Positions 11,350 through 23,970 are shown, counted from the first letter of the stretch. The stretch: DNA of 64,000 bases from Hydrangea macrophylla (GCA_033977485.1 CM066984.1:29059501-29123500), one strand, 5' to 3'. The notes: generated by a model from the sequence alone, not told the origin. Translations and numbers: made by a program.

Positions 11350-13060
11350 ATAATATTGGGAGTTCTTTGATGATTCAAGGTTGGATGAGGTTCTAAGTGG
11401 TCACATGGTCATCTCAAGAGTTTAAGTTCATGCTTTGAACATCTATTTCAAAACCCCCAATCAAGAACTCAAACTCTATTTCAAAACCCAAATCCATTTT
11501 CTTCAAGAATGATCCAAAACAGTGAGCTGTTCAGATTCAAAGATTTGTTTTGAATTAAATACTTGAGTTATGATGATGAAACCAGTTGGAAAATCTTCCT
11601 AAGACATCATAGTTTGTCTTTGATTTTTCCCATCAATTATAGAGATATGAAAGTATTTGTTTTAGATGTGAGAAGTTCATATTCATAATCTGCCTCTGTT
11701 CTCACAGAATGTTCACCCAACTTCTTGCACTTATTCTGGATATTTTCGTCACTGTACATATATCTTTTCTATTTATTTTATGAAACTTGGATGTCTTAGG
11801 AAACTTTTGGTGTATAATGGGTCGTCATAAACCTTTTCTTTGATTTATGAAAAATCATACAAATTCAGTCAACAGTGCAGCTTTTGTTTCTGAGTCATGT
11901 GTACATTCTGATTTATTTCTTTTAATCTGTGATAGCTATTGAGGTTTGGCTTTTTGGGTTATTTTCTAGACACAATAAGGATGATCTCTGATTATTCTCA
12001 CATTTTTCTAGGCACGTTTGACCTCCCATTATATTGTTACAAAGTAATGCATACAGTCTGTCCACTATTCACAGCATTTCACTTTTTGACTTTCACACTT
12101 TGATGCAACACTCTCTTGTATCTAGATGAACCCATATCCCATGCACATGTTCTTTACCACTTTTAATATGCTATATCATATCATGTATCATATATCCTCT
12201 CATGTATCATACTCCCATAGATTCTTGAGTTTGGTTTCCAAATAAAACCATGTTTTGCAAATACTTGGGAAGTTCTTGAAATTAGTTAGGAATTGATATT
12301 CCAAGTGGTTAGAATATTCATCCAAGTTCTGGAAGTATACTTTCAAAACCCCCATTTCAAAACCCCCCTCTTAAACCCCTCATTTTGATTTCAAGAAATA
12401 AACCTTGTTTTTCTCAAAACCCTCAAAACAGTGAGTCATTTAAGTTCAAGGAATTATTTTGAGTTCAATACTTAATGTATGGATGCAAGACCACTTGGAA
12501 AGTCTTCCTAACTCATTAGAGAGCACCCATGATTTTTGGCTTGACATGGAAATACTTGAAAATGGTCCATTTGGACCCACACATTCTCTCTAGACATTCT
12601 GTTTTTACTGTCACAGCAGCTAGGTCCACTTCCAACCTCTTTTTCAGAAATCGTTTCCAAAAAGGGTGGTCCTAACTTATTTTTCCCTTAAACTTCAATG
12701 TCTTAGGGAACTTTCTGTATAAAATGGGCCTCTAGATCATTTGTTTTCATTTTCTAAGATTTTCTAACATTTCAGTCGACGGTACGGACTCTGTTTCTGA
12801 GTGACCTTCATTGTTTATATGATTTATCTCATTCTGTGATAGCTATTCAAGATTGGCTTTTTGGGTTGTGTCCTAGACACAATAAGGAAGATCTCCATAA
12901 AAAATCATGCACTGGAAACATTCCTAACCCCTCTTTTCAAATTCCAAAAGATCATGCTACTGTTCTGTCCACTATTCACAGCAAGCACATTTCAACTTTT
13001 ATTCTTTGATTTGATGCTCATATGCATTCCAAATTAACCCATATCTTAGGAAGTAGTTCA
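11350..13060 (+). repeat. Diverged ~0.9-kb tandem duplication inside the E4 LTR
   Basis: Matching blocks recur at a constant offset of about 907 bp: AAAACAGTGAG at 11517 and 12425, TCTGTGATAGCTATT at 11926 and 12833, TGTCCACTATTCACAGCA at 12059 and 12966. E7 and E5 LTRs have a single copy (33105-33260 holds the same blocks once). The extra copy accounts for most of E4's added length. The copies differ substantially, so the duplication predates E4's insertion or was already fixed in its family. Confidence 0.85.
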
Positions 13061-13924
13061 TACTACATTTGTACACATCCCATGTTAATTTCATTCATTC
13101 ATTCATACACATTTTAGACTTCTAAGTCATTCTAGGAATCCATGAACACAAAGCACACTACAACCTTGGTACATTTTAGATACATGCATTGCATTCATGC
13201 AAGATTTGGGGTTTTTGTAACTCTTAATCTAAGAAGATTATAAGGAATGATCATGATCACACGTTCATGCTTCCCCTCGATCTAATCGTCCTTTCTCATC
13301 CGTCCCGGGGATTGAGAAGATCTTCTTTTCTCAAAGAATAACATGCATCATACTAGCTTGCTAAGCATATTTTGATTTCTTTGATTATTTGTTTCAAGAA
13401 CAATTCATGTCCCCCTTTTTAGATTAGGAAGTCTTGATTATTTGATATATGATTAGACGATTTTTCCTAGGTTTATTTGTGTGATCTTTCACTTTACATT
13501 GTATGATATTTGGCTTAGATCTTATGAATGATATCTTATCTTTAGATCTTCCATTTCGAATTTTCTTATGTGATGTAATATACTATCATAGTATTAATTG
13601 TCGAATCATACATAGTATAAGATGATTATTTGGATGCTAATTGAGGCCCGTCGAAAGACGGGGCGAGTTGAGGGTGTTTTAGTCGCGACAAAGGCTCCTT
13701 CCTCTCTCGTACCAAAACCCCGAGCCAAGTTCTTTGGTTATGAAGGGCCGGTGCCCTTTATCCATTTGGGTGAGTCAAAATTAGGTTTCTTGGTTCCTTA
13801 AAGACCAAGTGGCGACTCTGTATCTGTTTTCAACAGACCTATTTTCTTTCTTTGATTCAAATCAATTTCAAAACAATCTCAAACAAGAGAGAAGTGGTCC
13901 GATTCCCGGTATCCACAATAATGA

Positions 13925-14056
13925 CAAGAAGAGACCGCTCTGATACCTTCTATAAAGCAAATGTGAAAAAGGATTTAAGTCATATCGCTCTGATGCCTTT
14001 ATAAGAAATATGTAAAGAAAGAACAAGTCGTACACCCGCTCTGATACCTCTATATA
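13925..14056. repeat. Short degenerate repeats CGCTCTGATACC in E3
   Basis: Three units of about 55-60 bp, each starting near CGCTCTGAT(A/G)CC and followed by a TATAAA-rich tail. They are part of E3, right of the E4 insertion. Confidence 0.6.
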
Positions 14057-14158
14057 AACAAGAAGAGAATATATTACTCATTTGCATAGTCGAGATGGCA
14101 TGTATGGAAAGGGGTCATTGGTCAGCATATATGTTGTGAGAATGTCTCAGGACGAGTA

Positions 14159-14400
14159 ACCTTAATTATCCCAGGCCGCTTGAGATACGGTAGGTTAATT
14201 AAGAAGGATTGAGCCTAGGCCGCTTTTGATACGGTAGGTCAATCAGAGTCTTGTGATAGCCTTAATTATTCCAGGCTACTGCAGATATGGTAGATTAATT
14301 AAGAGGGCTAAACCCAGGTCACTTTTGATACAGTAGGTCGGTCTGGTGGTGGCTTTAAATTATTCCAGGCCGCTTTAGATACGGTAGATTAATTAAAGTA
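14159..14400. repeat. Dimeric tandem repeat, about 48/99 bp, in E3
   Basis: Five units alternate between a form with CAGGCCGCTTGAGATACGGT followed by TTAATTAAG and a form with GCCGCTTTTGATACGGT followed by GGTCAATC. They form a degenerate two-unit array typical of LTR U3 or R sequence. Confidence 0.7.
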
Positions 14401-16511
14401 TTTCACAGGTTATTATATGATAGATTGAATGTAAAGGTATGTCGAGACCAACTTAAATACGGCAGACATATTGACAGACCTTCTAAACTAACGGCATTGT
14501 GCCGGATGGTTCTAGGTGGTCTGAATGAGTCAAGAGATTGTGATCGAGATAAAAGAGTCAGTGAGATGAGATGATTTCATGGTTCATGCACGGTCTTAAT
14601 TATTCATTATTCAAACTATTATTAATTGTTATCATGCGATGATTGGAATAATGGATTTATCACACTCTAAGGTACCGAACATTATAATAACTGTTAATGT
14701 ACTTTTACATACATTGCTTGTGTGTTCGTTATATTCACTCAACTTTTATTAGCTGATGACTTTATTTTGTCCTGGACATCCAAAATATTCAGGAAATAGT
14801 TATGTAGGGCAATATGATTGTGCCAGCTAGAGGAGCCTGCAGCGTTACTTTTCTAATTTAATAAAAATGTAATAAAGGATATGGATAATGTTTTTATTTA
14901 ATTAAGGCGGTATGTGCCTTAAGGATATTTGAACTTAAGCCTACGTAATATTTGAAGTTGTTATATGTTTAATATAATCTTCCCTATTGCTTTTATATAC
15001 TCTATTTTTCTGGCACATGTTAAGCTAAGTATAGGACAAGCGATCCATCACCTGTCATGACCTACGGGTCCAAAACAGAAATGAAAATTTTTCCTTATTT
15101 TGCTATGCTGGGGCGTGACAATTTGTAAGTATAAAATGTGGATTTCTAGAGTACTTAAATAGTAATTTAAATATCAGCATATGTATATAAATTATGGAAA
15201 ATTAGGGGAATGTCCCCAATGCTATTTTTATGATATCCCAAGATTTATAAAGTTATGATACTATATAGTGATATTTTTAATAATTAATAAGGAACTATTT
15301 TATTAGTATATTAATTATTATAAATACTAAACGAGCTTCGAAAATTATGAGATTAATACTAGTAGTGTATTTTAATATCTAGTATTTAATAAAAATACTT
15401 TTAAGTACTGGTTCCTTGGTATAATTATAATTATGTATTTAAATTCCTTTTCGGGTATTTTCTGATATATTATCTTCAATAATTCATAATAAATAATCTA
15501 GAACTCCGAAAAATACGCGGTCAGTTCCAAGAGTCTTAGAATAATGTCTAGAACATTCCCTTAAAGTTTGGTGACCTTTCAATTCGGTCAAAAATACAGC
15601 CTGTCTTTTAGGGCCCGTATTAGTGTTGTAAGCCCTACATATTACTCCGTAAAACGTGATAGACTCCGATTTGAGCCTAGTCAATGACGTTAGACTTAGA
15701 ATGACACTTAGATCACTACCTTGAGGTTTATATTCTCATTGGGTATAATTACCATAATGCCTCTATAGTTGGTACTCATTCTTTATTATTGTTTCTTCTG
15801 TTTATTGTACTAGAACTCGACGGTTAGCTGCTACCGAGGATCGGTGACTTAAGGTGAGTTTCCTAACCTCACTCTAATCAGTATTAAAATCTATCCAGGA
15901 TATCTACAAGCTACTTGTATGATGTATTGTATATGTATGGTGTCGATTAATGTTACTGAATACCTTAATATCTGTATCGCTATGAATATTTGTTCTATAG
16001 TAAGTGCTATCGCATAGATGAGCATGTCAAGTGTTTTATTTATATAATTGTTGGTATCAAATCCATGTTAAAAGATCCATGAGCTATATGCTATACTTCT
16101 GCTGTTATGAATATAATGTGATTTGGCCATTTAGAGTTCATACCCAAGCTATAAGTATGTTGTATGACACGATTATTGCATTAATAGTAATTGAGTAAGT
16201 TTCCATCGTACGTATGATATGATATGATATGATATAAAACAGAGTGACGAATGTATAACGTAACTTCAGAAGTATAATGAATGTTATTATTGAACTAAAC
16301 TACGAAACATATGAACATGTAAGATAATGGCAAACCCTTCAATAATGGATTTTTGTAAATAAGGGACATTGAGCTTTGTTTCTCCTCGTGTGAATTCCGG
16401 TCAAAGATGATTTGTGAACTTTCATGTTGAGTTTGAATAATTCTTGCGAAGTCAGTCTTTCGATAATTCCATGGAGTCGATTGGGGAGTTGTGAAATGTT
16501 TTGTATTCTTG

Positions 16512-16683
16512 ATCTAAGGATCGGCATGACGTGTTCGGTCAAGTGCGGATGACCTGAGGATCGTCATGACGTTTTCGATCAAGTGGTAGTTAATTTTCTG
16601 CACCCTTGGTCTGAGGATCGGCATGACGTGTTTAGTTAAGTACGGGTGACTTGAGGATTGTCATGACGTGTTCGATTAAGTGA
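16512..16683. repeat. Four-unit CATGACGT repeat in E2
   Basis: GGATCGGCATGACGTGTT-like units begin near 16518, 16558, 16616 and 16655; each is followed by a TCAAGT-like word. Each holds TGACG, the core of the as-1/TGA-bZIP site, within CATGACGT. A regulatory role is inference. Confidence 0.65.
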
Positions 16684-17263
16684 TGAAAGAAGTATTGGGA
16701 TATGTGTACTGCCTAAATGTTTTGATTGAGACCTTTGCCATGCCCATGGAAGAATGCGTCTTTTGATAAGAGAGTTACTGTATCTCAAGATACTAAAGCT
16801 ATGATGTAAATAAAGAAACGTTTTGTATTATTGATTATTGCGTGGTTATGTTACTCACTCAGCTTTGTTCCAAAGCTGACGACATTTTACGCCCTGAACA
16901 TTCTCATGTCCAGAGTGTTGCAAGTTTTACTTAGGACAGAAAGGCGAGCTCGGAATGCAGTACTGGGGAGCTAAAGAAGGATAGAGCCGAACTGGAAATC
17001 AAAAGATAGTTATTTAAGTGCTTAGGCGTATGTATAAGTTTAGTATGGCCTCATGTTATAAGTTTGCAGTTATTGTAATCGTTATATTTCTGTGGCTGTA
17101 ATCATGTTTCAGTTTAGATTATGTGATGTTTGTGCTCTAGTATCTCCCTTATGAAGGTCTGTGTGGAGTTAGAAAGGACAGAACGGTTAATCAACCAATC
17201 ACGTGTCTACGAACCCATAAAGGAAATTTATTTTTCCCTTATTTGGTACTTCGGGGTGTGACA

Positions 17264-19886
17264 TTGCTATTTATTTGGCTTATTCGTCTAGAGACTCGTA
17301 TTTTTATGGTCATTTGGGGGTATATTTACCAAATTCAGAGTATTTCTTGAAATTCGAGTGTATGTGGGGTTTGCTGGGATATCTGAAAATGGAGGGGTTA
17401 CACGGTTGATTTTATTATATGAATTTGTTGAGGAATCTCTCAACCATATAATTATTTCTTATTGGATTTGAGGAATCTCTCAACTCTATTATCGTGTTGT
17501 ATTGACTGGCTATTCTTATGAGGTTTGAGAAATCTCTCAACCTTATTACGGTACATTGGTATTCGTCAGTGGTTTGGAGCAAGGTTGTGATTGATTGGGA
17601 AATTTGAAGGATTGTGTATATTGGTATGCCAATGCAGAATGCAAGGATTGGATAGAAATTGTGTGATGATTGATTGTGATGAGGAAAAAATTTTCTTTTA
17701 TAAATGTGAAAAGTGATTTTGGGGGTGGAGCTGAGTACATTAGAATACCTTAACTTTATTGATTTCAATTATATTGAAGGATTTTTTTAGGAAATTTTGA
17801 AATTCATTTCAAGGTGATTTTAAATATTTGAAAAATACTTTAAAATATTTTCCATTCAAGAGGGAAGTTACTATAAATGTTGAGGATGTATCAAATGGGT
17901 TTGGGAGTTATGTTATCATTGACAGGATAAGCTTAACACTTCTGACACATCGATTTCTGCTAGAATGATTGAGTTTCCGTTGGCAAAATATGGATAGAGT
18001 TATTATGTGGTTTGTTGATGGAGTTTCGAAATTTCAAGTGTTAAAATGTTCATAACTTGGTCTATGAAGCTCGAAATGTGTATCATTTTCGCTGTTGAAT
18101 TTCTCATTCAAAATATTTTATTTTGTGTGTGGTTTGGAAAAAAAAAAGAAAAGAAAATAAAAAAAATAAATTTTTTTTTTCAAATAACTATTCTACCCTC
18201 TGGGTATTAAATACAAAAGCTTTAAAAGATTTTAAATAAAAGTTTAAATTAGTCGTGATTGGTTGAGGCATGACGATGTGGTAATGCTTGGTTGATTGAA
18301 TGAATTGACGGTGTATACAGATAAGTTTCGGAATTCAAAGAGTTTTTCAAAGAGTTTGAGTTGAATTAGGTAGATTCGGAAATTTTATGAATAAGAGATA
18401 TTTCATGGGATATGACTTGTGAAAGCTTGTATGGATTGTAATTTAAGGGCAGTGGCATTATGACTAGTTGAATTTGTGGAAGAAATGAAAAGTCTTATCG
18501 GGAAGAGGGTTTAATTGTTGGAAATATCACAAGAACAATAAAGAGTGACGATTTGTGAAATGAAATTTATTTGTTTGTTGCTTTGAGGGGAGTACTTGGA
18601 TAAGTGTGATATAACCTATGCCTGAAATGCAAGAAAGTGAGATTGGATAATAAGTGGGCTATTACTGTAAAGTTGTAAATGGAAGTTGATTAAAGAAAGA
18701 CTGTGAAAATTGGGTCTCTAGAATCGTAATGATAAGAAACTCTTGTTTTGTTTGGGGAAAAAAAAAAAGAAATTTGGTAGTGAATTGTTGGAAATAAGTT
18801 TGAAGTCTGGAAATCTTTTGTGAAGTTCTTAAATATATGACAGGGATTGCACGGTTACGAAACGACTACATTTAAGGTATTTGATTTTGGAATTTAGAGC
18901 GAACTTAAAATTTCTAAAGTGAGAGTTTGGGGAAATTAATGATGCTTTCAGAGGTGTAAAGTGGATGCTAATGGCAACTATGGTTAGATGATACTTTAAT
19001 TGAAGTGATAGATTTTGAAATTCATCTCGAGAAGAGTTATGGGGATTGCTGAAAAATGAGATTATATTGTATATCAGAACATATGTGGAAACGCTAAGGA
19101 GTAAATGCAAATAATGACAGAGAGTTGAAATTTGGATTGTTAAAAAAAATTTCCAGAATTGTTTATGTTGAAAAGGAAAGGGTTCAGTATAACCAAAATG
19201 GAGCGGGGATAACATAGTGATAATTTATTAAGGGTAATGAACTGGTAAGAATTTCTGGAATGTTATATGTGGTTGTATTTGTTGCACCGCTTCTAAAGTC
19301 GTTATGGGTAAGTGAAAATGAATGTTATGAGCTGAAAGTACTATGGGGTTGGAATTGTGATTGAATGGGTAAATTGAGATCTTAGAAGACAAATATATGT
19401 GCTGTATTTCAAGCATGATTAGAAATTGCATGTAATGCTGATAAAATTGCTGATTAATGTCAATTGACGGTTAAAGTGTCCAAATTGTGCCTTACGAGGT
19501 ATTTTGGGGTATACATCAACATGGTCAAGACAAGAATGAAAACAGGTATTGTGGGACTGTGGAATTGCGGTATGAATTCAGATAATGGGTTGATCAGTGG
19601 ATATTATGTATAATTACATGAAATGATCTGTGAAAGCGGAATTGTGTATTAACACATGAAAGGTTTTTGGGTATATGAGGTCTGATCGATGTGTATTGAG
19701 CATCCAAAGAGAATTTCCAATTAGAAAAAAATCTAATATTGCAAGCTATGGTTATCTTATTGGTTGGGTTTAGTATTATGATCATTCGATAGAGAAGATC
19801 ATATGTGATTTGTGATCTGCTGACTTGTGCAATGACGTAAGTTTGAGGACAAACTTCTTTTTAGGGGGGGGGGGGGGGAGTAGAGA
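17264..19886 (+). other. E1 interior, right part: no intact gene
   Basis: About 2.6 kb of AT-rich sequence with an A/T run at 18138-18180 and short minus-strand frames that match no domain I recognise. The last 45 bp keep the conserved TTTGAGGACAAACTTCTTTT block that precedes the PPT in Tekay-like elements. Coding content has been lost or was never present. Confidence 0.6.
19842..19886 (+). other. E1 polypurine tract with a G15 run
   Basis: GAGGACAAACTTCTTTTTA is followed by 15 G residues (19864-19878) and AGTAGAGA, then the LTR start TGTAACACCC. The PPT primes plus-strand DNA synthesis. The long G run probably expanded by slippage. Confidence 0.85.
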
Positions 19887-20501
19887 TGTAACACCCTTTT
19901 CTGTGGATTATTTTTATAATATTTAGCATGTATTATTAATCATTTAATGACGATTTCAGTGTATGTGAGATGTGGGCCTTGACCCACTAAGTTGATTATG
20001 GATGTCCAATTAGGAACCCAGTTATGGCTAGAGTGGCAGTCTCAAGTTAGGACATGTGTTGATGGGTCCTAGTTGAGATGGGACATCAATGTGTGAAACA
20101 CCCTATGTGATTAAATGTTTATTAAGGCTTAAATGATTTATTATTTTATTGTTAATAATATCATGTTGTTAGTTGGAGACCACTTTTTTGGTCAATTAGG
20201 GGTACCTTTGTGAGAGTGAATTGAACACGTTACATAATTGGTAGGCTAATTAGAAACTTCATATAATTATTTGGAACCACTTATGGGGCCCATACGAGAC
20301 ATAGACAAATACTCATTTGGGTTTAGAATAGTTTGAATACAGTTTAATAATTAATAAGGTATAATTGCAAACTAGCAAAACTTATGGGGTTGTTATAATT
20401 TTAATGGAAAGTGTTATACATAAGACACTTGTGAAGGTGACTCATCACCTTCCATTTCTTCATTTCGGCTAGGATAATACACACAGAGAGATATAGGTGA
20501 C
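19887..20501 (+). repeat. E1 3' LTR, first 615 bp
   Basis: It starts TGTAACACCC and matches the 5' LTR closely from 19970 onward. It breaks after ATATAGGTGAC at the E5 insertion. The last five bases, GTGAC (20497-20501), should be the E5 target duplication. The 5' LTR reads GCGAC at this place. Confidence 0.9.
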
Positions 20502-22672
20502 TGTGGACATGCGAAATTCCACTTCTTGTTTTGATTTGAGATTGATTTGAAAGAGAAAAAGAAAAGGTCTTTTGAAAACAGATACAGAGTCGCCACTTGG
20601 TCTTTTGGGAACCAAGAAACCCAATTTGACTCACCCAAATGGATAAAGGGCACCGACCTTTCATAACTAAAGAACTTGGCTCGGGGTTTTGGTACGAGAG
20701 AGGAAGGAGCCTTTGTCACGAATAAAACACCCTCAACTCGACGAGCCTCAATTAGCATCCAAATAATCATCTTATATTATGCTTGGTTCGACAATTAATA
20801 CTATGATAGTATCTTACATCTTATAATAATCTTAAAATGGAATATCAAAAGATAAGATATCATTCATAGGATCTAAGCCAAATATCATATAATGTAAAGT
20901 AAAAGATCACACAAATAAACCTAAGAAAAATCGTCTAATCATATATCAAGTAATCAAGTTTTTCTAATCTAGGAGGGGATGTGAATTGCTCTTGAAACAA
21001 ATAATCAAAGGAATCAAAATATGCTTAGCAAGCTAGAATGATGCATGTTAATGTTTGAGAAAAGAAGACCTCTCAATCCCCGGGACGGATGAGAAAGGAT
21101 GATTAAATTGAGGGGAAGCATGGACGTGTGATCAAGTTCAATCCTTATAATCTTCTTAGATTGGGAGTCACAAAAACCCCAAATCTTGCATGGATGCAAT
21201 GTATGATCCTAAAATGTGCAAAAGGTTATAATGTGTTTGTACACATGAATTTTTTAAAGTGACTTAGAAGTCTAGAAGATTAATGAATGCATAGGGGAAA
21301 TCATCATGGGATATGTACAAATATTGTATGGACCACTTCCTAGGATATGAACTAATTTGAAGTATATATAAGCATCAAATCAAAGGATGGAAGTAAAAGT
21401 ATACTTGCTGTGAATAGTGGATAGAACAGTGACTTGATCTTGTGGAAATTGAAAAGTAGGGTTAGAAATATTTTCAATGCACGATTTTTTATGGAGATCA
21501 TCCTTATTGTGTATAGAATATAAATTAGAAAAGCCAATCCTTAATAATTATTACAGATTGAGAGAAATCATATAAACAATAGAGGTCACTCAGAAACAGA
21601 ATCCGTACTATCAACTGAAATGTCAAAAAATCTTAGAAAATGAAAACAAAACATCTAGAGGCCCATATGATACAGAATGTTCCCTAAGACACTGAAGGTC
21701 AAGGAAAAAATAAGTTGGGACCACTCCATTTGGAAAAGTTTTCTGTAAAACAAGTTGAAAGTCAGCCAAACTGTTGTGACAGCAAAAACAGAAAGTCTGG
21801 AAGGAATGTTTGGGTCCAAATGGACCCCTTTCAAGTGTTTCCAAGTCAAACCAAAAATCAAGGATGTTCTCTAATGAGTTAAGAAGGTTTTCCAAGTGGT
21901 CTCATGTTAATATTTTGAATACTGAGTCCTAGAGAAATCATTGAACTCAGATTGTTCACTGTTTTGAAGATTTTGGAAAGAACTAGGGTTTTATTCTTTG
22001 AAATCTAAATGAGGGGTTTAAGAGGGGATTTGAAGTAAAGGTTTTGAGAGTATATTTTAAGTACTTAAATGGAGGTTATGACAACTTGAAATATCAATAT
22101 TGAACTCATATCAAGAACCTCCAAGGTTGTTGGAGACATTGTTTTCATTTTTGAAGACAACTTCAAGAATACATAGGAATGTATTGAAGTTGAAATCATC
22201 ATCTATCAAACATGTTTTTGAGGTCAAGATCTACTATCCATAAGGATTCACTCACCTCAAACTTCATGTCATCATCTAGATAATGATAGACTAGTAAGTA
22301 AATAAAGAAAATAAAAAGAAATGAGATTAAGGAGAGATGAGCATAATATGTAAACAAGCAAATAAGTAATCAATAGATGATATTCATGATGATTTTGGAC
22401 TTGTAGCTTGGTGTTTTACTCATATATGGTGACTTTGGACATGGAAGAAGCTTCCTATCTCACAAATGCTCACTAAAATGGTGGTTGGGTGTATTGAATG
22501 TGAAGTAAATGGGAGTAATGAAGTAGAAAATAAAGTTTAGAACTCACTTTTTAGTTGAAAATCAAAGGAAGAAGCTCACTTTCACTCTCCTAACCTTATC
22601 TTCTACAACTTTTCTCTCTATAACTTCTATAAACTTTTTATTTGCACCCCCCAAATGATAAGTCAAGGGGGG

Positions 22673-22680
22673 TTTATATA
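22673..22680 (-). promoter_or_regulatory. TATA box of the E5 LTR
   Basis: TATATAAA on the minus strand within GCCTATATAAACC. The GTGAGTT donor-like site follows 133 bp downstream (near 22547). Confidence 0.7.
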
Positions 22681-22825
22681 GGCTAATTTGGGGTGATTTT
22701 GGGATTAAAAGAGTGCTCCCATTGGCTCCAAATGTTTGTGAACAAGGAACTACGTAGTTTTAGCTTCTAATTAATCAAAATGGACCCCCAAAATAAATTG
22801 CAAAAATAGACTATTCTGGAGGAGA

Positions 22826-22892
22826 GTACCGCGGCATCACTAGGCCTATACCGCGGTGGCAGTGGGCCAGTGCTGCGGCGGCAGTGCTCCTC
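22826..22892. repeat. GC-rich palindrome array in the E5 LTR
   Basis: Three degenerate units of the AGTGCCGCCGCGGCACT type, for example GTGCTGCGGCGGCAGTG, at the position found in E4 and E7. CpG and CpNpG sites are partly lost, as expected from cytosine methylation. Confidence 0.8.
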
Positions 22893-23758
22893 TGATGTCC
22901 AAATAATTCCATTTAGGCCCCCAGAGGTTTCGGTATTCGCGAGAAGACCCTATTTCGTCCAAAATTCACAGAAAATGCGTATGAACTCCAAACTGAGGTT
23001 GTGATATACCGTTGGAAAGGTAATGGAGTTTAATTTTCATAAAAAAATAGTTCAGAGATAGGTCACTTTGAAAAGTTTTGTGATATTCGAGATAAAAGCC
23101 GATTTGATCGCCTTTTTCACCTTTATAAATTCATAATAAAGTCATTTTAAATCCAGGAATTATGTGTGATATACCGTTGGAAAGCTATTAACCTCTAGTA
23201 TTCATGAAAAATGTTTGAAAAATAATACGGTGCTCCGATTTTGAAGTCATCTTTTGGTCAAACTGGTCAAACCTGGAATTCCCGCGAAATTCTGGGAACC
23301 TCTGGGAGCTCCCAGGAGCTGACTTTATCATCCGATTTCTTTTTAAAACTTGTTTTAGTACTTTCCACATGATCTAGAATGATCTCAAAACTTTTGGAAA
23401 ATTTGGACGATTTCGGTCAAATCTTGGTCAAACCCGGTCAAACCTTGGCCAAACTGGTCAACGGGGACTTTTCGTGAATTTACGGGACTTTCGGGGGTCT
23501 CTGGGAGCCAAAGATTTCTTCTGATTTTGCTTGAAAACTTAATTTTAGTACTTTTATGACATAGCATGTTTCTAGAACTTTCGATCCAAATCTGGGAGTG
23601 TTTGGGCTTCAGGGGCATTTCAATCATTTGTACCACTTTTTGAGCATTTTGAGAGATAGAACTAACTTTCGGGAGTCCTTTTGAGTCTTTTCGATCATTG
23701 TGAACCACCAAGCTATGGGTCTCCTAAATTTGATAGCCGACAAAATAGGGTGTCTACA

Positions 23759-23773
23759 TTTATCCCTCTTTAA
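23759..23773 (-). other. E5 polypurine tract
   Basis: On the minus strand TTAAAGAGGGATAAA sits directly before the LTR start TGTAGACA. The E7 counterpart is AAAGAGGGGCAAAC. Confidence 0.75.
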
Positions 23774-23924
23774 CATGAACTTGCGAGGCAATGCATGTCA
23801 CAAGCGAGTGCCAAAGCTTCGAAGAGACTGGTCTTTTTGGAGGCTATAGATTTAGGATAAAAGCATTACAAAGGATGCAATGATGAAAACATGATGTTGT
23901 GGTTAGTACTGGTCGTGCTCTAAG

Positions 23925-23970
23925 TGAGCTGCCTACGTATCCCAAGGGGAATCAGACCAGGACGTAGTTC
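23925..23970 (-). ncRNA. Conserved GAACTACG...CGTAGGCA stem-loop motif (E5)
   Basis: On the minus strand GAACTACGT, then a GGTCTGATTCCCC-like core and GGGATACGTAGGC form an inverted repeat: CTACGT can pair with ACGTAG and TTCCC with GGGA. The same motif lies before the E7 PPT and in four tandem copies after E7 pol. Recurrence suggests RNA or DNA structure, but the function is unknown. Confidence 0.45.

Larger units (their letters stand above)
9689..13917 (+). mobile_element. E4: solo LTR of a Tat/Ogre-type element, TSD ATAAT
   Basis: The 4229-bp unit starts TGTAGACACCCC and ends GGTATCCACA, with perfect flanking duplications ATAAT (9684-9688 and 13918-13922). It is homologous along its length to the E7 LTRs (30908-34180, 48614-51836) and to the minus-strand E5 LTR. 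No PBS or internal sequence follows, so it is a solo LTR. It carries a W-box-like array, a GC-rich palindrome array, a TATA box and a splice-donor-like site. It is nearly 1 kb longer than its relatives because of an internal duplication listed below. Confidence 0.93.
7891..15120 (+). mobile_element. E3: solo LTR (about 3.0 kb without its insert), TSD ATTTG
   Basis: Ends are TGTAGCAACC (7891) and GGGGCGTGACA (to 15120), flanked by a perfect 5-bp duplication ATTTG (7886-7890 and 15121-15125). Removing E4 leaves 2996 bp, with no PBS, PPT or ORF: a solo LTR made by recombination between the two LTRs of a former full element. It contains a CA run, a CCAATCGATTGG array and two sets of degenerate tandem repeats. 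Its terminal sequences place it near E1, E2 and E6. Confidence 0.88.
5636..17263 (+). mobile_element. E2: solo LTR (about 4.4 kb without its insert)
   Basis: Ends are TGTAGCACCC (5636) and GGGGTGTGACA (to 17263). The flanks CTGCT (5631-5635) and TTGCT (17264-17268) look like a 5-bp duplication with one later change. Without E3 (7891-15120 plus its duplication) 4393 bp remain, with no PBS, PPT or coding region, so it is best read as one LTR left after LTR-LTR recombination. The right end resembles the E6 LTR ends (CTCACTCAGCTTTGTT, then a short block repeated around ACATTC). No second copy is present to confirm it. Confidence 0.7.
2786..20501 (+). mobile_element. E1: non-coding Ty3/Gypsy-type LTR element, interrupted and 3'-incomplete
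   Basis: E1 has a 5' LTR (2786-4567), a PBS, a two-part interior (4568-5635 and 17264-19886), a PPT and the first 615 bp of its 3' LTR (19887-20501). The LTRs are clearly homologous, for example 2819-3350 against 19970-20495. The LTR ends (TATAACACC, originally TGTAACACCC, and GGGGCGTGACA) and the PBS TGGTATCAGAGC are typical of plant Tekay/Del-like elements; that assignment rests on ends only. The roughly 3.7-kb interior has no gag or pol ORF, so E1 is non-autonomous or fully decayed. E2 interrupts the interior and E5 the 3' LTR, so the rest of that LTR should lie beyond 64000. Confidence 0.85.
20502..23758 (-). repeat. E5 3' LTR
   Basis: Read on the minus strand it starts TGTAGACACCC (at 23758) and ends ATGTCCACA (at 20502), 3257 bp. 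It is homologous to the E7 and E4 LTRs but more diverged from E7 than E7's two LTRs are from each other. It keeps the TTTGACC-type words (23410-23465), the GC-rich palindromes, a TATA box and the GTGAGTT site, and has only one copy of the block duplicated in E4. Confidence 0.92.

Noticed and set aside
5636..17263. E2 as a complete element with two LTRs
   Set aside because: No PBS, PPT or internal duplication is left after removing E3 and E4; the parts form one LTR.
21623..21895. 90-codon minus-strand ORF, with sister ORFs at 32756 and 50412
   Set aside because: It recurs in the Tat LTRs because the LTR sequence is conserved; it has no domain, a different length in each copy and is absent as an ORF in E4.
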